A DNA stretch of 64,000 nt from Ryuthela nishihirai (Eukaryota; Arthropoda; Arachnida; Araneae; Heptathelidae), in NCBI GenBank assembly GCA_038380435.1, contig JAWZYU010000034.1:6802704-6866703 (forward strand). Direction: 5' to 3'. Made by a program: the position numbers and the translations under genes. Of the stretch, positions 12,401 to 24,400 are shown piece by piece. The first letter of the stretch is position 1. The number at the start of each line of letters is the position of its first letter. The notes beneath the pieces were generated by a model. That model was not told the origin of the DNA, searched no databases, and worked only from the letters and a program-made list of their open reading frames with translations.

Positions 12401-15400
12401 GGTAACATTTGCAATTAATTAACCAAATAGTGAAATGTGAAAATTGGTCACATTTTATTTTGTTCTAAAGCTGCAGTCTCTTTGAAAATTATTTATAACA
12501 AAATTCCAGTTTGGTAACATTTCAAATTAAAAAAAATTCTCTGTTATATAATTATCATTGTTTGCAATTAAATTCATATTTAATTGCATACTTATAGAAG
12601 GTCATACTGAAAAACATCAGCATGATCAAATTATGCACATTTTGACATGCCATTTGCTCTTCTACCTTAGGTATAAGATGAATAGTGACATTTATTATCA
12701 ATAATATAAATTCAGGTCCAGTGTGCACCCTTATATTGTCCACACCTAGTATTACAAATGGCTGTCAATGACATTTTGTTTTGGCAACATGCTGAGATTG
12801 AATTCCTTGTGAAGAGAAAAATAACACCCTCTCTACAGTCTGTACTCGGCACCTTCTGATTGCTATCGTTTTGGACCTTTTAAAGACCATTTTAAATGCC
12901 AAAACTTTGAAAAAGAAAAGTCATTTTAGAAAGTCATGCATAATTGATTGCACTATGCTGGAATGGACTTTGATTGTACTGTAATTTTCAAGTTTGTATG
13001 GTAGAAATGTATTGGTTATTATGTGACTGTAGAAAAGTACTAGTACATGTCAGATACTGTTGTGAATATTTTTTGGGGATCATATATTCTTGAATGCCTC
13101 ATAAAATAAATGTACTTGAAACTCCTGGTACAGCCTTTGTCACTTGAGTACACCCATCCCTCGATTTATACAATAGATAAATTCTGGGAAATCACTGTGT
13201 AAATCGAAACTGTGCAAACTAAAACCAATAACTTATGGAAAAAAGGGGATAGGTTCTGAAAAATCATTGTTATGAATGTAATTAATTAAAATTTTTATGA
13301 TATTTTATGAAGCAATGTACTTACGAATTAATTATATTTAGCCTATATAATAGTCTATAAAGAAACTTATTGTTAAAAATGAGATAAAACATGGTTTTTA
13401 CTAGGCTGAAAAATTCAGTGTAGAAAAGTCAGCTCTCATTGCTAATTCAAAACAAGTTTTATTTCATTAAGATATGGTGCAAATTGATTGCATTACAATG
13501 GCAAGAATACGAGGGGTATTCAAAAACTTCTTGATATGCATCTGCAGAACAAAAGCCATTGCACTTACCTCAACAAAACTTTTCCTGTCATTCAAAATAC
13601 TTCCCTCCAGTATCTATGCAAAGTTGTAGATATCTACGCCAATTCTGGAATGCTTGGTGGTACTACTGTTGGGGAATACTCCACAACTCTGAATGAATTA
13701 ATGAATTTTCCTGAATGAATGAATTTTGCAAGGTCTTGCACCTTTGAAAAAGGCTTTCCAGCAAGTTCCTTTTTAATTTTTGGAAACAACCAAAAATCGT
13801 GTAGTGCAAGATCTGGTGAATATGCAGGATGGGGGTAGCTGTTTGATTTTTTTCTGCACCAGATAGGCTATAACTTGCCGGGTTTTGTGAGCAATGGCAT
13901 TGCCACAGAGAAGGAGAACCCTGGCAGATCTGTTGTTGGATGATGCTCCTTCATCTTAACCATTTTGGGCAAAACAGTGTTGGTGTAGCATTGGCCATTT
14001 ATAGTAATATTTTCAGGTAAGATGTCCATCGCTACCACTCCTAGGGAATTTTAAAAAATTGTGACCATCCTTTTCCTTCAGTGAAAATCTTGTCAGAGAA
14101 TTTGGGGACATGTTTTATTTTCTTCAACCCAAATGTATTCGTCAAACTTTCTATGAGTTGTATGGTAATCAAACCATGTCTCATCACCTGTGACAATGTC
14201 TGTTAACCATTTGAAGCCATTAGGACTTCAAATGGTCAAATCAAACATTGCTGGCATCTCCTTGCACGAGTCAATTCTATCCCTTTTTTGCTGTTCTTTC
14301 AGCTTATGGGGTACCCATTTGGCATAGAGCTTTTGGAACTTTAAACTTCTATGAGTAATTGTTTCCACACTACCAATCAACATCTAAACATATTACCTGA
14401 ATGCTGATGTGTGGGTTTTCCTTTAAAGAGTTCACAAACAGTAGTGATGGTTCTCTCGTTCACTGCCTCCTTTGGTCTTGCTGCACTAGGAAGGTCTTCA
14501 AAGTTCTGCTGTCCTTCTCTGAACTTGTGCATCCATCCTGTAACAGTGCCATATGATCCCCGTATAATAATGAAATACCCCCTCAAACAGCTGCTTGCCA
14601 CAGAGGTCTGACAGGAGCTTGTCAGTTTATATGTCATAGTAGAATGTCTGAGAGGATGGCAGGACCTCAGCAGAAAATCAACACATACATCCATACCTTA
14701 CCTGGGGCTTAAACCCAAGTCCCTTAGATCAACTGCCAAGTGCACTTAACCACTCAGCACTTGTGATAAATCAGTATTAACTTTTTTCACATCATCCCTG
14801 AGCTGCATCCTTGTGAAAATGTAAAATCTTTCCCCTTCTTTAGTAGGGTCCATAGGAACAATGCACAGATTTTGTAAACAAACTTAGTAGAGAGTAGTAG
14901 ACAAAAAAGCAAAGAGAGAAATGATGATATGGCCTTTGTTTCTAACATGTAATGACAATTTTATACAAGCTTTCAAACAAGTCATAGTTCATTAACTTCT
15001 GAGGACAAGAGGAAATCTACAGACACATGTCAAGAACTTTTTGAATATGCTCAGTACAATTTTGTCGAAACACTATGACCACAACTTCTTACAGATGACA
15101 ATTTTATTAATATAGAAATTTATTATGGTCTATTTATTCTTGATATTAAATGATATCAAGTAAAACCATTCAGTTTTTTTTTTTTATTTTAGGATGGTAA
15201 TCTAATAATCTCCCTTGATGCTATAATACTTCAACTTCATAATATGTGTTATATCTACATACATAAGAAATGAAATCTCAATCCTTATTGTGTAAAACCA
15301 AGTCTACATAATGTGTAAAACAAAACTGATTGCATTTTCCTGACCATGCAGAATGAAACCATGTAAACTGAGTACCATGTGAATCGATGGATTGATGTAT

Positions 15401-18400
15401 GTCAATAGCATATGTGGTAATTTCATGTTTAGAGTCTTCATATGCATTGGTTGAATTTATATTTTTGCAGTTAAATAATACAATAGAGAATAACTTTTAT
15501 ATTTTTATTTCTTCATTTAACTGTATTTAGTCTTTATATTTGCTGTTTTTTGTCTGTGTATCATATTTATTTTGATCTTATTTGATTTTTTTCTGTTTTG
15601 TAAAAATAGGAAGTTTTTGAAACTTGCAATAATAGTGTATTGCTATCAAACTTTTAGTGTAAGATACATTCATTGCCATTTTGTTCCACTAATTTTTTTT
15701 ACATTATTTCCCTCAGTGTCTAGAAAATTTGCAAGGAAAATGAGTCTCCCTATGAAAAGCCAGACATTGCCACGTACTTTACCATCATCTCCACGTATGA
15801 GCCGGTCAGGAACAATAACAAGAAAGGGACCTACAACGCCACCTATTGCCCGTCGACATTTTTCACAGCTGCCTGTTGCATATTCTTCTAAGGTTTTTTT
15901 CTTTTATTTGGAGAATTGATTCATAAAGGGAAATTTAATAACCATTATAAATTGCTATTTCACTGTACTATTACTTGTTCATTGTTATATTGTATTTTTA
16001 AAAATTGTACTAAAACGTGATAGTACAGACATACATGGGTTTATCAAAATAATAGAAATGGTGACTAGAGTACATGCAATGCACCATATGCATATGACAA
16101 GGATGACATCACCCACGATGTGAAGTATATAAAGGGGAGAAATATGATGTTGGCTATCACATAGCAGTGCTGCAGGTGAAATAGCTGTCGTGGTGTAATT
16201 GTCGACAGTGTCAAATCTTATTGACCTCCAAAAAGGCATGTTCATTGGTGCACATCTTGCAGGAGCTTCAGCAACCAGCTGTGTAAAAGATTATGACTAT
16301 CAGAAAGGACAGGGTGTTGCCTCCAAATATGCAAATTGTCAGATAGGAATAAGTGAACATTCGTACAGATTGTATAATGGAAGCACAAGACCACAGCATT
16401 GCAAATAGCAGCAGTGTTCAACTCTGCTGCAACAACTTTTGTCGATAACTTCATCATGTCTGTATTTATTGCTGTGCTGCAATCCACAAACCTCTGATTA
16501 CCAGCATCAATGTAACAAAATGTGTAAGGTTGTGCAAAGCATGTAAAAACTGGGATGCTAAAGATTGGCAACTTGTAATCTGGTCTGATGAATCGTGCTA
16601 CACATTGTTTCTGACTGCTGGTAGAGTCTGACAAAAACTTGCAGAAATGTACCACTCCAACTATTTGTTCGACTGTGAAGGATGGAAGTGGATCCCTGAT
16701 GCTGTGAGGTGCCATATGCCACTCCTTAGGGCCATTAGTTATTCTGTAGGGTCATGTTGCATCCACAATGTTACGAATCGATTCTTGGGGACCACCTGCA
16801 TTCAATGTTGAGGGCATTGTTCCCTAATGACCGTCCTTGGTTTCAAGCAGATAATGCACCTGTACATTATGCAAAACATGTCAAGTTGTGATTTGCAGAG
16901 GATGAGATACAGCAGCTACTCTGGCCACCTCAATCTCCAGACCTCAATATTATTGAACATTTGTGGGAATATCTGGAGTGCAAGATCAGATCATATTTTC
17001 CACCTCCATTTTTTACTTGAATAAAATTCAGAATTAAATTCTCTTTAATTTGGTATATAACATGACCTATTTCTGTTGATTAGTTATTTATTAAAAATAT
17101 TTTAAAGTTGACTTGTTTGTTGACTGTGCAACAAGCCTGGACTGTGCAACAAGCCTGGACTTTTCTCAAAGTATGGTATGGAGAAAAAAAATTACAAAAT
17201 GGAAGAAATGTTTACTTTAAACAAGAAAATTATTATTTTTTTTCCAGAAATAAATAGCCCTTCTATTCTTGTTTGTTATAATCATTTTTATCTATTACTA
17301 TTTTTTTAATAAATTTTTATTTGTGTTGCCAGATGCATTTTTTTACTACATGACTCTAAAAAAAAAAGTCCTATTAAAACAAAACTTTGTTGCTTTTTTG
17401 TTAAATATTTTATTTTCAGAAAATCAAGAATTAAATGCTGATTAATTTGCCATATAACATGCCATAATTCATTTCATTAGTTATTTGACAAAAAAGTTCT
17501 AATTGGATTTTTTTTTTGGCTGAGCATAGGGAGAAAATAGCTTGCATGGAAACCGGTTTTTCAGGCTGAACAATGGAATGGTTAAGTAAGATGCTGCTCA
17601 ATAGATGGTTGATGACTCCAACTTCATCATTGCTTATATAGTCAAATTATCTAATACCCAAGATGCTGCATAAGCACCTAAAATCAAAAGCATCAAGTTT
17701 CCTGTTACTTGCTTACAAAGTGTCCAAATTCCACTATCACAGCAAACAATAGAAAAGACCATATTTAGTCTCTAAATGTATGTTATTTTTCACCATCTCT
17801 AGAAATTCTTTAAAAATCTAGCAGCAAGTGTTGTTTTTCTGTTTATCTGATGTTGCACATTATCAGTATCTGTCACACATTCCCAGAAATAATTAACTGA
17901 GAAACCTCAAGAGTGCAGCCATTCAAATAAACTGAAGATCTACTCACCTAACTAAATTTCATACTCTTCAGTTTCTCTCTGTTAATCACCAAACCTACTC
18001 TATTACCAGTTTCATCAATATCTTTAATTAACGAGTTTGTCTCATCACCATCATTTGTCAAAAGTTCCAAATTATTGGTACAATCTAAGTCAGCCTGATT
18101 TCTAGATCGTATATAAGGCCTTGATTTTTCCCTTGTTATGAATTCCTCATAATATAACCAGACTAAAAAGAAAATATGACAAAATGCAGCTTTATTTATC
18201 TCTAGTAATAATGTTAAACCAATCACCTCAAGCTTTACCAGCTCTAACATAGGACTTGGTTATTATAGAAAGCCATCATTATATTAACTAGATTTTTAGT
18301 ATGCCATATGATTTCACAGTCAACATAAATTATGAGTCAGCAGAGTGAAAAGCCTTTATGGAATCTACAGAGTTAATAACCATAGGTTTTTAAATTCTAA

Positions 18401-21400
18401 ACATTTCTCAAGAATCTAAGTTAAAAAAAAGGCTCTGTGCACCTCTACAAATTTTGAATCCACACTTTTCATCCTGAAGTTAAAAAAATGTTCAATTCTA
18501 TTAAGCAAAATAATGCAGAGAATTTTACCTTGAACAGAGAGCAGACTGGTGTCACTGTAATTATCATAATAACTGCAATCACCTTTCTTTAATATAGGGA
18601 TAATAATACATGTAGTAAAATCCCTTATCAAAGAAAACATTCAACACTACACTCAGCCATAGGTCAAAAGAATCATTCCCAGCTGTTTAGTGCTTAGTAG
18701 TAGTTTCACTTACCCATGGTGACGTGCAGTTTTAATACTGAAATAGGCAAAGTAGCTTCAGATCTTGAAATTGAGCCAACATTAAAGCCAATAATACATC
18801 TATCTTCATTGCAAACAATGTTAGTTGGACTAGCCACATCGTTCAGAACATCTCTCAAATGCCCATCTCATCTGGCCATAACAGAAACCCTAACCATCAC
18901 CTTCATCATCTACCTTGCCATCGTTATCCTTCAACCCTGTATGCCATGGGTGCAGTCGGTAGGCATCAGACTTGTAATCTTACTTCCCAGATTTGAGTCT
19001 CACCTGTTGTATTTATCTCCACTAAACCTCCACCCTGCTCTCAGTCAGAAAGGGGACTCCAGTGTGTTTGAAAAGGCCACCATCCATCAGATGGGATGTT
19101 AAGCAGTGATCTCATGTACAGGAAAGCCAAAACCTGTGCACATTAAAGAACACACTGGATAACTTTGACAGGAGGTTTCCATGTCTCCTAAAAGCTGTCC
19201 AGTGGGGTCTTTTCCACAGCATTCTCTTGGCCCTTGAGGTCCTTGTGACTTGGCCATTTAGCCCAATATGTGTATGAAAGGGCCATTCAGAGGTAAAATA
19301 ACCCAATTCTGTACCCCATTCTGCTTTTACCCACACAAAATATTAATACATCTCTTTGTTTCTGTGTTCTCTAATAGCCCTTCCTTTCTCTTGTCAGCTA
19401 AGCTATCAAGCCAATGATTCATATCGGCTTTCAACTGATTTTATACATCTGTAATAAATTCTCTGTAACGCTGTCTATTAGGATTAGTAGAGTGTTGATT
19501 CAGTTTATCCATGCAATTCTTTCATTTAGAAATAAGATCCATTGCTTTATCATTCAAATGATTATTTTTCTCTTCTCCTTTTTACCCAGAAGAGTATAGT
19601 TTATTTCAAAAATAGCCTATTAGAAATGGTTTCATTCTTCATCAGCTTCAATTGTAAGCAAACAATTTTTTTGACTAAGTAACCTATCATGTTCCACAAA
19701 ACTTCCCACCCTGCCCACAGTCAATAAGGGATACCAATGGGCTTGGAAAGGCTGCCATCCATCGGATGGGATGTTAAACTGTGGCCCCATGTGCGGGAGA
19801 GCCATACTCTGTGCACTTTAAAGAACACTCTGGATAGCCTTGATGGGATGTTACCATCTGTCACCCAACAGCTGTTCCAGTGGGTTCCCGTACTCCAACC
19901 TCTGAGCCTTTGGGATCCTTGTGACCCAAAGTAACAACCTATCATGGTAAACTTTGGCTATTTCTGCATTTTTCGGTGTTAAAGATAGTACATTTCCTAA
20001 GTTTCAGTTTGAAGATACTTTTTACAAGGTAATAGTCACCAAATTTCAGCTCTCATATATGATCTGGTGTTTGTAACATAGCTAGCCCATTTAGTGTTAA
20101 CACATAATCAATTATAATCTTATGTGATTCATCAAGTGTAACAGTGTATGCTTATAAAGATCTGATATTTGTAGTAAATGGTATTCTCAAATGATTAAGT
20201 TTACTAACCCATAAGAATATGTCGTCCATTGCTACTGCAACTACCAGTGCCAAAAGGACCTATTTAGGTCTGAGACACTTTAGGATTGAAGATGCTAAAA
20301 TGATATTGAAGTATTCAGATACTTGCTATGACTTCTGAACAGGATCATCTGCCAGCTGACATAAAGTATCCTGAGTATCTATATATTTGGAGCTGGCAGA
20401 CTACAGTCAAGCAAATAACAGTCTCTTTTAACAACAGTCACCTTTTGCAAAATGTCCATAGTTCAAAATCATAACCAGTAGATAGGTTAGTGAAGCTGGT
20501 CAACATTGAGATCATGAAAGTTTCCTTTCCTTTCCAAGCCCATTGACTTCTCTTCAGCTAAGGTAAAAAAAGTAAAAGTGGCCATAGAAGTGCAAATTAG
20601 TAGGTTAAACTGATCTGGTAGCCCTCATCTTTTGTTACTCTTCAAAAGAGAATATCTGTCTGAAAAATGCTAACAGACTGTGCCATGATAAGATGGGGTA
20701 GGACATTAAGTGCTATACTTTACAAGTTATGCACATCACAGGGAAGTAGTGCACAGCTCTCTTTACAGTTACGCATAGGTACCTTTTACAGACAGGTAGG
20801 CAGGGTGACTCAGTAGCATACCAAGCTCGTAATCTGTAGTTCCCAGGTTAGAGTCCCAGCTGGGTCAGCATTGAGATTTATCTCCACGAATCACTACATC
20901 CGAAATCAATGTATTTGAGGATAGATGAAGTTAACTCTATAAAGCACTGTAGTGCTGGAGTAGTCATGTTATCACGACAGTGTCAGCGACACGATGTCTA
21001 GGGAGTTGATGGTTGTTGTGCTTGTGATTTTTGTTTGTATAATTTTGATTGCATCATGACATGATGTTAAAATATATTGCATGGTGGGAAATACGGACAA
21101 AAAAAGGTCGAACAGAATTTTAACAGGTTAGGGTTTCAGTCCTGGGTGTTATGCACTCAGTACTCTACTGGAATCAGCTGAACCAGCATTGAGATTTATT
21201 TCTGCAAAACCCCATCCTGCCCTTGATCAGTAGGGGACACTATTAGGATTGGAAAGGCTACCGTTCATCGGATGGGACCTTAACAGTGTGCAGGAGAGCC
21301 ATACCCTGTGTGGCCTTACAGGATGGCCTTAACAGGCTATCATCTGTCTCCTAACAGCTGTCCAGTGGATCCCCTCCCCTCAACCTTCTCTGAGTCCTTG

Positions 21401-24400
21401 GGGTCCTTGTGACCTGGCCATTTAGCTCATTGCAAAAAAGTACCTCTCAGAGGTAAAACAACCCAACTTAAGTAAAATTCTGCAATTGGTATAAATTCTA
21501 CTTGTCTATAATTAAATAGTCATTAACTAACAATGATAATTTTTAGCCAGATTCAGATGAAATGTTTTTGTTTTCACACAGGTCACTTATATATTTTGTA
21601 GAAAATTGTTGATTTTAACCATAAGCAAAATTAGAATAATTTATTAGTGTATGCATGCATCAGAAAAGGAAAAAAATTTAAACATTTTAATGCATCCACA
21701 GAATAAATGAATAATAATAATAATAAATTGCAGGAACCATTGCACATTAATAAAGGAAAATTCACAAATCCAGTAAATTAAAAGTATAAGAAATTCATAG
21801 AAATTTTAATAGATGCTGATAGTTCCATAAGAGATACCTGCAGGTATCAGTGCTGGTTGCCAGCATGTGGGCAATCTTCTTTCTATGCATTTCTATCCTA
21901 ACAAATTATATGTGACTCACAAGACAGAGAGAACAATAGAGAATTATTTATTGAAATAATTTGTTTTGTGCCTGATGTATTAGGTGTTGTTGTTCAGGCA
22001 CATCTCATTGTTTTGCATATGATTTTAACAAAACAGATTTTTTTTATCTTAATTTGTGAATACTAATGTAATTTTGAACTGTATGGCAAATATTTTAGCA
22101 TCTTATACCAGTTTGCCGATATGAGCCACATTTAAAGTTTAAATTATCTTGTGAGTTACATTCAAATATATAAAACATATGATACTGAAACTAATACACC
22201 AAAAATTATAAAATATTATTTCAAGTATTGAAAAAATTCCCCTCAAGCAGTTGCTATGCCACAGAAGTCTGACAGGAGGGCAATTATAAAATTTTAATGA
22301 GACATTTGGCATCCATATTACACCTTGTGTGATGCAAACTTACTAGTTATGATTTTGACTGAAAACCACATGCTTTGGGGGGTCCCCTGCATTTTACTCT
22401 ATTAAACTGCTTTTTTACGTCAAGTGATTTTATAAGCTAAAAGTTGTTTGAAATTTTTAAATTCTTCAATGGCATGAAATGAAAACATTAAAATAGAGTT
22501 GAGCTCTTTTATATACTGCTTATTGCCCATATAAATGTTTGAAAATCTGAAAGGTTGTGACAAAAATAATTTTTGCCCTCAGATTTGCTAGATATACATA
22601 TTTAAATTTCTACTTTTCAACTGTAAATAATATAATAGTTATTTTAATCTTTTTTTTCCCCAGAGGAAGCAGTCTCCATCTAAGACTATTTCTGCCACAT
22701 CCAGAGCACAGAGAATAAATAGGATGCTGAGCCATAGAGGAGTAGATCCAAAGTTAGCCCAGGTTATCATAGATGAAATAGTTGATGGTGGTCCTGGTGT
22801 TGCATTTGAAGATATAGGTAATAATATGCTATAATTTTAAAGTAGTATAAAAGAACATAAAATCATGGTACTGAGGAAGCGATTCTCTCCCCCCCCCCCC
22901 ACAGTGCTTATTCCTTAGGAGTTCATAAAGTGCTTATTCATCTGTGCTTATTCTTTAGGAGTTCATAAACAAAGATGTGGCCTACTTATGGCTTATTACA
23001 GCTGATATAAAACACATTAACTGACTATGATTGAAAGGATATTAAAAATATAAGAAGTGTTCATAAATATGCGTTCATGCAAGTGGCTACTTATCTACAT
23101 TGTAAAGCAGTGAGAAGAGCAGTTTGCTGTAGCATTTGTAGCCATCACTGTTCACTTATTTGCATGGTTAATGTGGAAGATTTACAGGCATAACTGGTAG
23201 TTATGGGGTGCAAATCTCAGGGTTGAAGTGGTGTAAATATCATTGTTTCATATATGATGTCTGAATATATTACATTTTCTGGGCTTTTTCAGATCATATC
23301 ACATTCCTCCACTTCTCAAGAACTTTAATATATTAGATTACAATCAACAAGGAAACAGTTCTGTATTTACTGAAAGGTATAAAGATATTAGCATATTTGA
23401 AGTATTTCAATTTTAATTGTAATAAAAAATAAAAAAAATTAAAAATAAAAATTTAATTGTAATAATTAATTTTAATTAATATTTTAATTTTAATTGTTAT
23501 TAATTTTAATTTCAATTTTAATTGTTTTAATTAATTTTAATTTTAATATATTGTAATAACAATATATTAAATACATATTTAACTTCATTAAAAAATGATG
23601 TTAAATATGTTGGATAATGTTACTTAATAAAGTAATGAAATTGTAATGTTAGCATCATAAAAAAGAATTGTTTCTCAAGCTGCTTGCATGTTATTGAAAT
23701 CTTACAAGAGCCCATTAGTTTTTAATGCGTATATAGACATTTTTTTTTTGCTTTGGTGCACAAACTTTTTGACACTTAGCCAATATCCCCAAATGTCAAC
23801 ACACAAAAAATCATAATATCCAGTAAAAAAAGAGAGTGCAAAGGTTAAAAATACTCTAATCCCAAGAGGTAGGTAACATTACTATTGAAATGCTTAGAGC
23901 TGGGATTGTTTCTCTTGTCCCATGCCCAGCTGGGTCAGCGTTGAGATTTATCTCCGCAAAATTTCCCACCTTGCCCACGGTCAGTAGGGGACACCGATGG
24001 GCTTGGAAAGGCCGGGCGTCCATCGGATGGGATGTTAAGCTATGGCCCCGTGTGTGGGAAAGCCATACCCTGTACACGTTAAAGAACACACTGGATGGCC
24101 TTGATGGGAGGCTACCATCTGTCTTCCAACAGCTGTTCCAGTGGGTCCCCTCCCCCAACTTTCTCTGAGCCTTTGGGTCCATGTGACCTGGCATTAGCCC
24201 ATGGTGTGCAAAAAAGTGCTGCTCAGAGGTGAAACAACCCAACCAACCCAACTTGTCCCATGACTGATTGAAATTGGAGAGTTCTTGTGATAATTGCAAG
24301 GGCATGAGTCTGCTTCCTGTTTCAGGCAGAATTTTTTATATTATTGTGCTTAATACAATTAAGAATTTGGTTGATGTGCATCTTCAAGGTGAACAATATG

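Larger units (their letters stand above)
17585..20480 (-). mobile_element. Decayed LINE, antisense, with SINEs inside
   Basis: Collinear on the minus strand with the LINE at 45837-50111, from the endonuclease (about 20480-20270) through reverse transcriptase ([17 protein letters not shown] near 18590-18530; [19 protein letters not shown] near 18100-18040) to the C-terminal region near 17600. It is more decayed than the 8186-10866 copy. Two SINE-A copies interrupt it (18946-19307 and 19693-19930), both in the opposite orientation to the LINE. Confidence 0.8.

Noticed and set aside
23400..23570. TTTTAATT-rich stretch as a matrix attachment region or origin
   Set aside because: Only base composition supports this; low-complexity expansion is a sufficient explanation.
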